64,000 nucleotides of DNA from positions 57,011 to 121,010 of the IMG/VR virus record IMGVR_UViG_3300027763_000032; one strand, given 5' to 3'. Positions within the stretch are counted from its first letter, which is position 1; every line of letters begins with the position of its first letter. This document shows, piece after piece, positions 13,165 to 22,222 of the stretch. Origin of the DNA: a virus. Made by a program: the position numbers and the translations under genes. The notes beneath the pieces are model-generated. The model had not been told where the DNA came from and did not search any database. It saw only the letters and a list, made by a program, of their open reading frames with translations.

Positions 13165-15834
13165 ATGAGCTATGTAGATGCTCTCTTTGACAGAGAGAAC
13201 GACACTATTAAAGTTGTCGAACGAAACAACAAAGGCGAACGGGTCTATAAAGAACACCCTGTACGCTACACATTTTACTATCCGGACCAACGAGGTAAGT
13301 TCACAAGTATTTACGGTGAACCTCTTACTAAGGTAGTATGCAAGAACACTAAAGACTTCCGTAAAGAAGTTTCTATTGCTTCAAATAAAGAACTGTACGA
13401 AAGCGATATTAATCCAATCTTTGTACACCTATCCGAAAACTATTTAAATCAAGATGCACCTAAGCTAAACATCTGCTTCTTCGACATTGAGGTAGACTTT
13501 GATCCAGAACGTGGCTATAGCACTCCAGAAGATGCTTTCATGCCAATCACTGCTATCACTGTTTACCTAAAGTGGATGAAGAAGTTAATCACATTAGCAA
13601 TGCCTCCTAAGGGCATGAAGATGGAAGATGCTGTTAAACTAGTTGCTGATATTCCTGATACACATTTGTTCGACAACGAAGGTGACATGTTGGAAACATT
13701 CCTGGATCTAATCCAAGATGCTGATATTATCAGTGGTTGGAACAGTGAAGGCTATGACGTTCCCTATACTGTTAATCGTGTTACTCGTGTATTAAGCAAA
13801 GAAGATACTAAACGTTTCTGCCTTTGGGGACAGTTGCCTAAGAAACGTGAATATGAAAAATATGGGAAGCAGGCTGTTACATATGACTTCCACGGTCGTG
13901 TACACTTAGACAGTCTTGAACTATATCGCAAATACACTTATGAAGAACGTCACACATATCGATTAGACGCCATCGGTGAAATGGAAGTAGGCGAAAACAA
14001 AACTGTCTACGAAGGTACACTGGATCAACTGTACAACAATGACTTCCATAAGTTTATTGTCTATAACAGACAAGATACCTTACTGCTAAACAAACTAGAT
14101 GACAAATTAAAGTTTATTGACCTTGCTAATACACTGGCACACGAATGTACTGTATTGTTACAGACTACAATGGGTGCGGTTGCTGTAACTGAGCAGGCTA
14201 TTATTAATGAATGCCATCGTAGAGGATTCCAAGTTCCTAATAGACAAAAACGTGACGAGGATGCTGATAATTCAGCCGCAGGTGCGTATGTTGCCTATCC
14301 CAAAGAAGGTATTCATGAATGGATTGGTTCCTTAGACATTAACAGTCTTTATCCCTCAGCTATTCGTGCGCTCAACATGGGTCCAGAGACTATTGTTGGA
14401 CAGTTACGCCAGACTGAAACAGATAACTTTATCCACGAACAAATGACGCTCAAGAAGAAGTCATTTGCCGCAAGTTGGGAAGGTATGTTTGGATCACTAG
14501 AATATCAGTATGTTATGGAACAACGTATCGATAAAACTATTATTATTGATTGGGAAGATGGTAATAGTACAGAACATTCAGCCGCAGAAGTATACAAGTT
14601 AATATTTGACAGCAATCAATCCTGGATGATTTCAGCCAACGGCACACTCTTTACCTACGAGAAAGAAGGTATCATTCCTGGACTACTAAAACGTTGGTAT
14701 GCTGAACGTAAGGAAATGCAGGCCAAACTTAAAGACTGTATCAAAGCAGAGAATAAAGTAGAAGAAGAATATTGGGATAAAAGACAGCTAGTTAAGAAGA
14801 TTAACCTAAATAGTCTATATGGTGCTATCCTTAATGCTGGTTGTAGATTCTTTGACAAGCGTATTGGACAGTCAACTACCCTAACAGGACGACAGATTGT
14901 TAAACATATGGCTGGTAAAGTAAACGAGATTATTACAGGTGATTTTGATTATCGTGGTAAGGCAATTATCTACGGTGATACTGACAGTTGTTATTTTTCC
15001 GGCTACACTACATTAAAGAAAGATATCGACTCTGGTGCTATTCCGTGGACTAAAGAAAACGTCATTGCTCTCTACGATCAAGTAGGTGATGAGGTTAATA
15101 AAACATTCCCAGGCTTTATGGAAAATGCATTTCATTGTCCTCACAGCCGGGGAGAAGTTATCAAAGCAGGTCGTGAAATTGTTGCAATTAAAGGCTTGTT
15201 CATTACTAAGAAACGATATGCTGTTCTTTACTTTGATAAAGAAGGCAAGCGCACTGACGTAGATGGCAAGCCCGGCAAGATCAAGGCCATGGGGTTAGAT
15301 CTGAAACGCAGTGACACACCCGAATTTATTCAAAACTTCTTGAGTGATATTCTAGAACGAGTACTAACTGTAGGGTCAGAAGAAGCAGTACTAGAACACA
15401 TTACTAGGTTCCGTAGTGAGTTTAAGGCTCGACCCGGTTGGGAGAAAGGTAGTCCAAAACGTGCAAACAACATTACCGAGTATCAGGCCAAGGAAGCCAA
15501 AGCAGGTAAAGCCAACATGCCTGGACATGTTCGAGCAAGTATTAATTGGAATACTCTACGCCGTATGAACGGTGACAAGTATTCAATGCAAATTACAGAT
15601 GGACAGAAGGTCATTGTCTGTAAACTAAAGCCTAATCCAATTGGCTTTACCTCAGTTGCCTATCCGGTAGACGAACTACGTTTGCCTAAATGGTTTATGG
15701 AATTACCATTTGACGACGCAGAAATGGAACAGACTATTATTGATAACAAACTAGAAAACCTTATTGGTGTTTTAGGATGGGACATTAAGAGTACGGAAGA
15801 AAAGAACACTTTTAATCAACTCTTTGAGTTTTAA
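13165..15834 (+). CDS. 43: DNA polymerase, T4 gp43-like family B
   Basis: 889 aa (T4 gp43 is 898). The 3'-5' exonuclease motifs are present: FFDIEVDFD (about 105), ISGWNSEGYDVPY (about 190) and YNRQDTLL (about 301). Polymerase motif A is SLDINSLYPSAI (about 389), motif B is KKINLNSLYGAIL (about 544), and motif C is YGDTDSCYF (about 603). It replicates the phage genome with the clamp encoded just downstream. Start set by AAGGAG 5 nt ahead of ATG. It is probably autoregulated through the tandem hairpins upstream. No intein or split is seen. Confidence 0.98.
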   Translation: MSYVDALFDRENDTIKVVERNNKGERVYKEHPVRYTFYYPDQRGKFTSIYGEPLTKVVCKNTKDFRKEVSIASNKELYESDINPIFVHLSENYLNQDAPKLNICFFDIEVDFDPERGYSTPEDAFMPITAITVYLKWMKKLITLAMPPKGMKMEDAVKLVADIPDTHLFDNEGDMLETFLDLIQDADIISGWNSEGYDVPYTVNRVTRVLSKEDTKRFCLWGQLPKKREYEKYGKQAVTYDFHGRVHLDSLELYRKYTYEERHTYRLDAIGEMEVGENKTVYEGTLDQLYNNDFHKFIVYNRQDTLLLNKLDDKLKFIDLANTLAHECTVLLQTTMGAVAVTEQAIINECHRRGFQVPNRQKRDEDADNSAAGAYVAYPKEGIHEWIGSLDINSLYPSAIRALNMGPETIVGQLRQTETDNFIHEQMTLKKKSFAASWEGMFGSLEYQYVMEQRIDKTIIIDWEDGNSTEHSAAEVYKLIFDSNQSWMISANGTLFTYEKEGIIPGLLKRWYAERKEMQAKLKDCIKAENKVEEEYWDKRQLVKKINLNSLYGAILNAGCRFFDKRIGQSTTLTGRQIVKHMAGKVNEIITGDFDYRGKAIIYGDTDSCYFSGYTTLKKDIDSGAIPWTKENVIALYDQVGDEVNKTFPGFMENAFHCPHSRGEVIKAGREIVAIKGLFITKKRYAVLYFDKEGKRTDVDGKPGKIKAMGLDLKRSDTPEFIQNFLSDILERVLTVGSEEAVLEHITRFRSEFKARPGWEKGSPKRANNITEYQAKEAKAGKANMPGHVRASINWNTLRRMNGDKYSMQITDGQKVIVCKLKPNPIGFTSVAYPVDELRLPKWFMELPFDDAEMEQTIIDNKLENLIGVLGWDIKSTEEKNTFNQLFEF

Positions 15835-15838
15835 AAGG

Positions 15839-15867
15839 TTGACAACAGATATTAATCACTATACAAT
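15839..15867 (+). promoter_or_regulatory. sigma70-type promoter for the sliding clamp
   Basis: TTGACA (15839-15844), 17-bp spacer, TACAAT (15862-15867), starting 5 bp after the polymerase stop codon. The clamp ribosome site AAGGAGA (15873-15879) follows. It lets the clamp be made in excess of polymerase. Confidence 0.78.
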
Positions 15868-15885
15868 ACACATAAGGAGAATCAT

Positions 15886-16620
15886 ATGATTAAGGACATT
15901 TTAACAGACATCGTAGCACATACACACAGCTTAGGGTTTTTACCTTTAGTAAAAATTACAGGCGATAAGACTACAACAACCATCGAGTCAATGGCTGAAG
16001 ATCGTTCAGTTATCGTAACTGCTAGTGCTCACAAGGCAGTTGACGTATTTGAAGGCACATTTGGTATGCCAAACTTAGACAAGTTAAATCTTCACTTGAA
16101 GAATCCAGAATATAAAGAGAACGCAAAAATTGATGTTACTAAGGCGCAACGTAATGGTGAAGAAATTCCTGTAGGATTACACTTTGAAAATCAAGCAGGC
16201 GATTTTCAAAACGACTATCGCTTTATGAATGCCGACATCATTAACGAAAAGTTAAAGACTGTTAAATTTAAAGGCGCAAGCTGGGACGTAAGTTTTGAAC
16301 CGAGCGTTACTGCTATTCAACGTTTGAAGTTGCAATCAGCAGTTCATACAGAAGAGACAGTTTTTCAAGTTCGCACAGAAGATGGTAACTTGGTATTTTT
16401 CTTCGGTGACGCAAGCACTCACGCAGGTTCGTTTGTATTTCAACCAAATGTTACTGGTAAACTAAAGCACACATGGGCATGGCCTGTGCAACAAGTTATT
16501 AGCATACTAAATCTTTCTGGTAATGTTACTATGAAGATTAGCGATGCAGGTGCTATGCAAATTACTGTTGATTCCGGTGTTACAGAATATAACTATATTT
16601 TACCAGCACAATCTAAATAA
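15886..16620 (+). CDS. 45: sliding clamp, T4 gp45-like
   Basis: 244 aa (T4 gp45 is 228). The overall pattern of the phage clamp family is recognisable: MIKDILTDIVAHTHSLGFLP at the N-terminus, repeated beta-rich segments, and TWAWPVQQVISIL with MKISDAGAMQITVDSG toward the C-terminus. The trimeric ring tethers gp43 to DNA, and in T4 it also activates late transcription with gp33 and gp55. It has its own promoter and a good Shine-Dalgarno sequence. It shares one base of its stop codon with the next gene. Confidence 0.92.
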   Translation: MIKDILTDIVAHTHSLGFLPLVKITGDKTTTTIESMAEDRSVIVTASAHKAVDVFEGTFGMPNLDKLNLHLKNPEYKENAKIDVTKAQRNGEEIPVGLHFENQAGDFQNDYRFMNADIINEKLKTVKFKGASWDVSFEPSVTAIQRLKLQSAVHTEETVFQVRTEDGNLVFFFGDASTHAGSFVFQPNVTGKLKHTWAWPVQQVISILNLSGNVTMKISDAGAMQITVDSGVTEYNYILPAQSK

Positions 16621-16970
16621 TGAATAGTGTACAAGTATTTTCCGGATGTCTAGCGTTCTTAGTTCTATGTGGTGTTGTATATCGCCACATAGGATTTGCA
16701 AAAATGAAAGAATGTTATGGCATGTGGTTTACAAAGGAATACTGGACCGACTACAACACTGTGGAGTTTGCCAGTTGGGCGGCGAAGGCCTGTATTATTG
16801 TTCCTGGCTTAATATTTGGTATACAAATTTGGTGGTTATATTTCTTTACATTGGCAACAAGTCTAACACTTATTTGGGCTAGTGAGAAAAAGCTACTTCC
16901 AACTCTAGTAGGATTTAACACTATATGGGTATGGATTAGTTGCATGGTATTGGCAAAACATTTAATATGA
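16620..16970 (+). CDS. phage membrane protein, 116 aa
   Basis: Three predicted transmembrane helices: FSGCLAFLVLCGVVY (about 8-22), ACIIVPGLIFGIQIWWLYFF (about 57-76), and LVGFNTIWVWISCMVLA (about 97-113). Starts on the last base of the clamp stop and overlaps the transglycosylase start by ATGA. Function unknown; position between clamp and DpdA may be incidental. Confidence 0.68.
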   Translation: MNSVQVFSGCLAFLVLCGVVYRHIGFAKMKECYGMWFTKEYWTDYNTVEFASWAAKACIIVPGLIFGIQIWWLYFFTLATSLTLIWASEKKLLPTLVGFNTIWVWISCMVLAKHLI

Positions 16971-18499
16971 ATAAAAACTTAACAGCAACGCAAAACGATT
17001 ATGCATATTTCTTGCCAGCTACGTCGGGCTTCTACTCAACGTTTATAGGCAAGCAAAGATATGGTAATTATGTAGACCCTGCACGTATTCCACCGAGTCT
17101 TACTAACGGAGTAGAAAGTCTTAACTATCTTAATCCAGACAAGGGTCAGTTTTACTTTGATCATTGTTTGTATTCAGCAGGTCATGCTAACTTAGACCTT
17201 AACAAGCCAGACGAAACTGAGGACATGTTCCGCAACAGAGATCGTAATACCAGTTGGGTATTAGGTGACTCAGGCGGATTCCAGATTGGTAAAGGTGTTT
17301 GGCCTGCTGACTGGAAAGATCCCAACTGTCCTAAAGCCGCATTAAAACGCAAACAAGTTTTAACGTGGATGGATAGTCTTATGGACTATGGCATGGGCCT
17401 TGATATTCCAGCGTGGGTCGCTCGTAGCCCTGCAGGACGTGCGGCAACTGGTATTAGCACATATAACGAAGCAGTCCAAGGCACGTTTATCAATAATGAA
17501 TACTTTATTAACAATCGTAACGGCAACTGTAAGTTCTTAAATGTTCTTCAAGGTGAAAACCATACTGATGCTGAAGGTTGGTATCAGCATATGAAGAAAT
17601 ATAGTGATCCAACAATCTATGGCGACCGTGCATTTAATGGTTGGGGCATGGGCGGACAAAACATGTGTGATATTCACCTTGTACTCAAACGTCTAGTAGC
17701 ATTACGCTTTGATGGCCTGCTAGAAAAAGGTCAACAAGATTGGATGCACTTTTTAGGTACTAGTAAGTTAGAATGGGCCGTACTATTAACTGACATTCAA
17801 CGTGCTGTACGCAAGCATCACAATAGTCAGTTCACTATTAGTTTTGATTGTGCAAGTCCATTCCTAGCAACTGCTAATGGACAGATCTATATCAACACAG
17901 AAACAGACGATCGTACCAAATGGGTCTATCGTATGCAATCGTCGGCTGATGATAAAAAATATTCTACTGATACTAGACTATTTAAAGATGCAGTATTACA
18001 AGATAAAATATTTGAACGATTTGAGTCAAGTCCTATTATTGATCAAATGCAAATGAAAGATATTTGCATCTATAAGCCAGGCGACCTAAATAAGAATGGT
18101 AAAGAAGGTAAGACGTCTTGGGATAGTTTTAGCTATGCTTTAATGATGGGGCATAATGTTTGGATGCATATTAATGCCGTTCAAGAAGCCAATCGCCAAT
18201 ATGATTTGGGCAAATTGCCGTCCATGTTAGTTGACGAACGCTTTGATAGAGTGTATTATAAGGACATAGTAGAAGCAATATTTTCAACTAGTGATAGAGG
18301 TATAGCTGATGCTGTTGTAGAAGAATACAGCAGATATTGGATGAGTATTATTGGTACTAGAGGTGCAACAGGTAAAAAGACAGTAAACGCACAAACACAT
18401 GCGGACATACACTTTGAAATCGAAGCTAACTTAGAGCCGGAAAAGAAAGCCAAAGTTGAACCTAAAGAAATTATCCTTAACCCGAGTTTATTTGAATGA
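16967..18499 (+). CDS. dpdA: DpdA/Tgt-like 7-deazaguanine transglycosylase
   Basis: The ATG at 16967 (ATGA overlap) gives 510 aa. LGDSGGFQIG with D101 matches the TDSGGFQ motif of tRNA-guanine transglycosylases, FLNVLQGE matches their VQG segment, and FDCASPF places D294 at the nucleophile position of FDCVxPT. The C-terminal zinc motif of bacterial Tgt (C-x-C-x2-C) is absent, as in the DpdA branch that swaps guanine in DNA for a 7-deazaguanine. Phage DpdA enzymes protect DNA from restriction (established). QueD-, FolE- and QueE-like genes lie downstream, which supports a DNA role. A tRNA role is the alternative. Confidence 0.82.
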   Translation: MNKNLTATQNDYAYFLPATSGFYSTFIGKQRYGNYVDPARIPPSLTNGVESLNYLNPDKGQFYFDHCLYSAGHANLDLNKPDETEDMFRNRDRNTSWVLGDSGGFQIGKGVWPADWKDPNCPKAALKRKQVLTWMDSLMDYGMGLDIPAWVARSPAGRAATGISTYNEAVQGTFINNEYFINNRNGNCKFLNVLQGENHTDAEGWYQHMKKYSDPTIYGDRAFNGWGMGGQNMCDIHLVLKRLVALRFDGLLEKGQQDWMHFLGTSKLEWAVLLTDIQRAVRKHHNSQFTISFDCASPFLATANGQIYINTETDDRTKWVYRMQSSADDKKYSTDTRLFKDAVLQDKIFERFESSPIIDQMQMKDICIYKPGDLNKNGKEGKTSWDSFSYALMMGHNVWMHINAVQEANRQYDLGKLPSMLVDERFDRVYYKDIVEAIFSTSDRGIADAVVEEYSRYWMSIIGTRGATGKKTVNAQTHADIHFEIEANLEPEKKAKVEPKEIILNPSLFE

Positions 18500-19044
18500 A
18501 ACGTGATTACACAGACGGTATTAGTGAAGCAGTAAATTTCTTCATTGGTAATGAGGTTGAACACACTCCTGCATTTGGCATGCGTACTTTGTTTGTTACA
18601 GGCATTCATAACGAACAAGTCATTGAACACTTACTAGGTGATCAAAACTGTTTGCTTGACACTAGTAAACATATTAAGCATATCTTCTTTGGTGCTAATC
18701 ACAGTTTCAATCCGCAATGGAATGATTACGAAGGTTGGAAGGCATGGGAAGAAATGATCACATATTTCCTAGATCGAGACTATCTATGTAGTTTAGATAT
18801 TCCGTTAAGTGCTGTAGAAGAATTTAATGATGGCGGATTAAACGACTACAATAATTTTATTCCTCAAATTAGAATTCCAATTCCCTATATTAAATTATGG
18901 AATTATAATACAATGCTTAAAATTGATGACAAAGATTTTAAAGCAACTAATCCCGGCGTGTGGACTCATAGTCTACACAATCTTAAAGACCGTAGCAAGT
19001 TCACTCCGTGGGCAGACTACAAAAACGACACAATCTTAAAATGA
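18496..19044 (+). CDS. hypothetical protein linked to DpdA, 182 aa
   Basis: Overlaps the dpdA stop by ATGA and the queD-like start by ATGA, so it sits between two 7-deazaguanine genes. It is soluble, with LGDQNCLLDTSKHIKHIFF, a Trp-rich middle (FNPQWNDYEGWKAWEEM) and PQIRIPIPYIKLWNYN. The segment DIPLSAVEEF followed by an IPIPY strand hints at an alpha/beta fold, but no known family was identified. A partner or accessory role for DpdA is inferred from coupling only. Confidence 0.68.
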   Translation: MKRDYTDGISEAVNFFIGNEVEHTPAFGMRTLFVTGIHNEQVIEHLLGDQNCLLDTSKHIKHIFFGANHSFNPQWNDYEGWKAWEEMITYFLDRDYLCSLDIPLSAVEEFNDGGLNDYNNFIPQIRIPIPYIKLWNYNTMLKIDDKDFKATNPGVWTHSLHNLKDRSKFTPWADYKNDTILK

Positions 19045-19436
19045 TTATTAAACAAGACATTCGACCAAATAAAATGATCTGGGTTACATTCCGTAAGGAA
19101 GGTATTCACTGCTATCCGGCGGCGGCTACAGATCCAAAACTAGCAACAGGAGATGAATATGATGTATCGTTTCTCGGTACTCCTCATCGCCATATCTTTC
19201 ATTTCAGGGTGTGGCTCAGTGTGCAACACAATGATAGGGACGTCGAGTTCATCCAGTTCAAACGATGGCTCGAGTCGCTGTATAATGGTCAAGGTTCCGT
19301 TTTGAGCCTTGATTACAAGAGTTGTGAAATGATGTCAGATGATTTACATGGCATTATTTCCAATAGGTATCCAGATCGTGAGGTTTGGATTGAGGTCTCC
19401 GAAGACGGAGAAAATGGTTCATTTATTAAATATTAA
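19041..19436 (+). CDS. queD: QueD-like 6-carboxy-tetrahydropterin synthase (phage type)
   Basis: The ATG at 19041 gives 131 aa. H23, H49 and H51 (GIHCYPAA, PHRHIFHFRV) fit the three zinc histidines of the PTPS/QueD fold, with HRH in place of the usual HGH. VEFIQFKRWLESL aligns with the family's V-x-DF-x-x-LK element, and SCEMMSDDLHGII with its T-x-EN-x-A helix; VWIEVSED ends the domain. QueD turns dihydroneopterin triphosphate into 6-carboxy-tetrahydropterin, the substrate for QueE. The sequence is divergent, so activity is inferred. It is coupled to the dpdA operon by ATGA. Confidence 0.7.
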   Translation: MIIKQDIRPNKMIWVTFRKEGIHCYPAAATDPKLATGDEYDVSFLGTPHRHIFHFRVWLSVQHNDRDVEFIQFKRWLESLYNGQGSVLSLDYKSCEMMSDDLHGIISNRYPDREVWIEVSEDGENGSFIKY

Positions 19437-19454
19437 TCTTTAGGAAATACTAAG

Positions 19455-19685
19455 ATGAAAAGAGAAGTCGTTCAGATTTTTGACGATCTAGAGGCCCTGC
19501 TGAATTTTTGCAGGTTAAATATGGCACCTTTTAACGAGGCAGACCTTTATAATAAGGGTTCAAAAGTTTGGAGAGATTACGAATACAGTAAGCGTCCCCG
19601 CAACTATGAGCGTAAAGAGTATCAAGGCAATAAGCCACGCAACAACGGTGGTTACAATAATAACTATCGCAACGGTCGTCAGTAA
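19455..19685 (+). CDS. hypothetical protein with Asn/Arg/Gly tail, 76 aa
   Basis: The first 50 residues resemble short proteins of T4-like marine phages (LNFCRLNMAPFNEADLYN). The last 25 are low-complexity Asn/Gly/Arg/Tyr (NNGGYNNNYRNGRQ), probably disordered and nucleic-acid binding. A ribosome site TAGGA lies 9 nt ahead of the ATG. The next gene starts right after its stop. Confidence 0.66.
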   Translation: MKREVVQIFDDLEALLNFCRLNMAPFNEADLYNKGSKVWRDYEYSKRPRNYERKEYQGNKPRNNGGYNNNYRNGRQ

Positions 19686-20789
19686 ATGGCAACTGTCTAT
19701 CTAGTAGACCTTGAGCCTGTAGAAACTCGCTACACGGCTCAATGGAAGACTCATCTTCCTGCTATCTTACGAAAGAGAGGACATGATGTTCAAATTTTAT
19801 CTGGGCCTGAAGATATTCCTACAGCCACTACTCCTGGTGCTTTTCTTAATTTTGGTGGCACCAATATATACAAGTCTGCTCAAGTTGAGCAAATGGGCAG
19901 GCTATTTTGTAACGGAGCCGTTCATCCCGGCGATCACTTTATCTTTACTGATGCTTGGCATCCTGGTATCATAAACTTAAAGTATATGAGCGAACTACTA
20001 GGTATTCCTGTAGTTACACATGGCCTATGGCATGCTGGTAGTTATGATCCTCAGGATTTCCTAGGACGCTTAGTTGGTAAAAAGGGGTGGGTTAGACACG
20101 CAGAACAAAGTTTTTTCTATGCGTTTGATCACAACTACTTTGCTACTAAATTCCATATTGAGTTATTCCATAGAGAATTGCTCAACGGAGGATTCCAAAC
20201 AGAGAATCCCTGGTATGAAGATGAACTAAGTGAGATCCTAGCAGGTGAGTACACTAAGATTGTACGCACAGGTTGGCCTATGGAGTATATGGACTCAACG
20301 CTAACTATGTATAAAAACATGCCCAAGCGTGATCTTATCTTGTTCCCGCATCGCATTGCTCCAGAAAAACAAGTAGATATCTTCCGTGATTTAGCACAAC
20401 ACCTACCACAATATGAATTTGTTGTTTGTCAAGATCAACAACTAACTAAAAATGAATATCATAATCTATTAGGTGAAGCTAAACTAGTGTTTAGCGCCAA
20501 TCTACAAGAAACGTTAGGCATCAGTTGGTACGAAGGTGCAGTAGTAGATGCTATACCCATGGTGCCAGATAGATTAAGCTACAGTGAAATGGCTTTTGAT
20601 ACCTTTAAGTATCCGAGTGAATGGACTGAAAGTTACGAGGCTTACGATTCTGCAAGACCTGCTGTTTGCAATAAGATCATGCAGTACATGAATCATTACG
20701 ATCAGTTCTTACCGCAACTAAAAAAACAAACGGAGGCTCTACGTGAGCAATACTTCACAGCTAACGGACTGTATAACAATATCAAGTGA
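19686..20789 (+). CDS. GT-B-type glycosyltransferase
   Basis: 367 aa. The C-terminal half has features of GT4/GT1-like enzymes: LILFPHRIAPEKQVDIFRDL (about 217-236) for the donor-site loop and FSANLQETLGISWYEGAV, with E at the E-x7-E-like position (LQETLGISWYEG), about 268-285. The N-terminal half has a DxD-poor Rossmann-like segment with HFIFTDAWHPG. It would move a sugar from a nucleotide donor to an unknown acceptor: DNA base, lipid or protein. Lying between queD and folE, a DNA-base role is conceivable but not shown. The next gene overlaps its end by 47 bp. Confidence 0.78.
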   Translation: MATVYLVDLEPVETRYTAQWKTHLPAILRKRGHDVQILSGPEDIPTATTPGAFLNFGGTNIYKSAQVEQMGRLFCNGAVHPGDHFIFTDAWHPGIINLKYMSELLGIPVVTHGLWHAGSYDPQDFLGRLVGKKGWVRHAEQSFFYAFDHNYFATKFHIELFHRELLNGGFQTENPWYEDELSEILAGEYTKIVRTGWPMEYMDSTLTMYKNMPKRDLILFPHRIAPEKQVDIFRDLAQHLPQYEFVVCQDQQLTKNEYHNLLGEAKLVFSANLQETLGISWYEGAVVDAIPMVPDRLSYSEMAFDTFKYPSEWTESYEAYDSARPAVCNKIMQYMNHYDQFLPQLKKQTEALREQYFTANGLYNNIK

Positions 20790-21150
20790 CGTTGGCGTTA
20801 TTGCACAAGAAGTAGGATCTGTATGTTCCGATACTATTACTCTTGATACCAGTATTTGGAATATGAGTTCGGGCACTGGCACTAGCTATTACTATACAGG
20901 TGCTGGTGTTACAGGGTCTTCTGGAACTATAACTATAAGTGGTGCCGGTAGCGGCGCTAGTGGGTACACTATTGGTAACATCAATACGTCTACATTCAAT
21001 TGGAAGACTGAGGAGTTTGTAGATTGCCTACCAGATTTTGATAGAATTCAAAAGATGTGCGACCAATATCCTGGATTGAAAATAGCATACGAAAAATTTG
21101 TAACAACGTATAAGTTAGTGAAAGATGATTATGATAGTCCAAAAGATTAA
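20743..21150 (+). CDS. Gly/Ser/Thr-rich phage protein with helical C-terminus, 135 aa
   Basis: The GTG start at 20743 is supported by GGAGG at 20732-20736 and by the readable frame inside the last 47 bp of the glycosyltransferase gene. Residues 30-80 are a low-complexity beta-rich stretch (GTGTSYYYTGAGVTGSSG). The C-terminus (DRIQKMCDQYPGLKIAYEKF) matches in plan the C-terminus of the protein at 21573 (a P-x-LK-x-x-Y helix). This looks like a small virion decoration or fibre-associated protein pair. Function unknown. Confidence 0.68.
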   Translation: MSNTSQLTDCITISSDVGVIAQEVGSVCSDTITLDTSIWNMSSGTGTSYYYTGAGVTGSSGTITISGAGSGASGYTIGNINTSTFNWKTEEFVDCLPDFDRIQKMCDQYPGLKIAYEKFVTTYKLVKDDYDSPKD

Positions 21151-21604
21151 AAACCAATTCTTTTCCTTTTTAGAAAACCGAGATCGCAAGCGTATCATTA
21201 TGGATAGGCAATGTAACGAGCCTTTGCTAACTCGTTACTATTTGTTCTTAAAGGATCGTAAGCGTTTTCCATTTAATGTATTCCTACATAAATTTCACAA
21301 AGGTGACCCAGGCGATGTACACGATCATCCATGGCCGTACTTTACTTTAATTTTAGCAGGCGGCTATTACGAATGGGTGCCTAAATTTGCTAACGAGATT
21401 ATGATTGGCGAAATTCGTATGTGGCGAGGTCCCGGCCATTTTAGATTTTGTAGTTCTACTAGCTATCATCGAATTGAATTAAAAGAAGGCATTACGCCTT
21501 GGACCTTGTTTATGCCAGGTCCGCAAAGACGAGAATGGGGATTTCTTGTCAATAATAAATGGATACACACTGATGAGTACCTTGAAACAAACAAGCAACA
21601 TTAA
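21131..21604 (+). CDS. cupin-fold protein, 157 aa
   Basis: DVHDHPWPYFTLILAGGYYE (about 60-79) fits cupin motif 1 (H-x-H, then a Gly-rich turn and E), and FRFCSSTSYHRIEL fits motif 2 with the third histidine. FMPGPQRREWGF follows. Cupins hold a metal in a small barrel and may be oxygenases, isomerases or binding proteins; relatives occur in T4-like marine phages without assigned function. Start taken at 21131, an internal ATG 6 nt after the first one at 21125. Confidence 0.74.
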   Translation: MIVQKIKNQFFSFLENRDRKRIIMDRQCNEPLLTRYYLFLKDRKRFPFNVFLHKFHKGDPGDVHDHPWPYFTLILAGGYYEWVPKFANEIMIGEIRMWRGPGHFRFCSSTSYHRIELKEGITPWTLFMPGPQRREWGFLVNNKWIHTDEYLETNKQH

Positions 21605-21992
21605 AAACGGATTGGTTGGAAGTACGGTGTCTTTTACTGAGACTACTACCGCTACATCAAATCCTTATATAACTACTACTTCAGGAACATCCGGGCAGTT
21701 TTTAACATCAACCGGAAGTAATGGCACGACATGGACTACTGGTACTACTCCATACGATGCTGTAATGTCTATTAATCAATCCAAACCGGCTACTATAGAA
21801 GTTAAAGGTAATATGGTTATTAACGGGCGAGACTTAGAAGAACGGTTAGATACAATTGAAAAAGTCTTGCAAATTCCAGAAAGAGATGTTAAACTAGAAA
21901 AGAAGCATCCAAAGCTAAAGAAGCTGTATGATGAATACATTAATGCATTGGGTAAGTACAGAACATTCGACGCAATAAAAGGAGATGAATGA
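21573..21992 (+). CDS. Thr/Ser-rich phage protein, paralogue-like partner of 20743, 139 aa
   Basis: The ATG at 21573 lies in the end of the cupin gene (32-bp overlap). Residues 15-55 are Thr/Ser/Gly-rich (TTTSGTSGQFLTSTGSNGTT), followed by a short beta segment (PATIEVKGNMVINGRD). A helical C-terminus (KKHPKLKKLYDEYINALGKY) parallels the C-terminus of the protein at 20743. It is probably a virion-associated protein. The start upstream at 21546 would use TTG and is less likely. Confidence 0.66.
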   Translation: MSTLKQTSNIKNGLVGSTVSFTETTTATSNPYITTTSGTSGQFLTSTGSNGTTWTTGTTPYDAVMSINQSKPATIEVKGNMVINGRDLEERLDTIEKVLQIPERDVKLEKKHPKLKKLYDEYINALGKYRTFDAIKGDE

Positions 21993-22222
21993 TGGAACTA
22001 CATGAATCAGTTAGAGATACCTACAAAGAAATGGTTATTAAAGAACACGAAGGCTTTCGCCTAACATTAAAGAAACACGAAGTACTAATGCCTAAAGGAT
22101 TGTTTAGTATTGATATGGTTCAAGAAAGTCTGAAAGACGGCAAAGTAGTTGAGTCACAAGTTTATAATTTCTTTATGACTAAAGAAGAATTGCAAAATCT
22201 TGCACAGGGCTTAACTGCATGA
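21989..22222 (+). CDS. hypothetical phage protein, 77 aa
   Basis: Ribosome site GGAG at 21981-21984 precedes the double ATG (21989 or 21992). A soluble alpha/beta protein (EGFRLTLKKHEVLMPKGLF, then a C-terminal helix KEELQNLAQGL). It overlaps the upstream stop by 4 bp and the phosphoribosyltransferase start by ATGA. No family recognised. Confidence 0.68.
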   Translation: MMELHESVRDTYKEMVIKEHEGFRLTLKKHEVLMPKGLFSIDMVQESLKDGKVVESQVYNFFMTKEELQNLAQGLTA

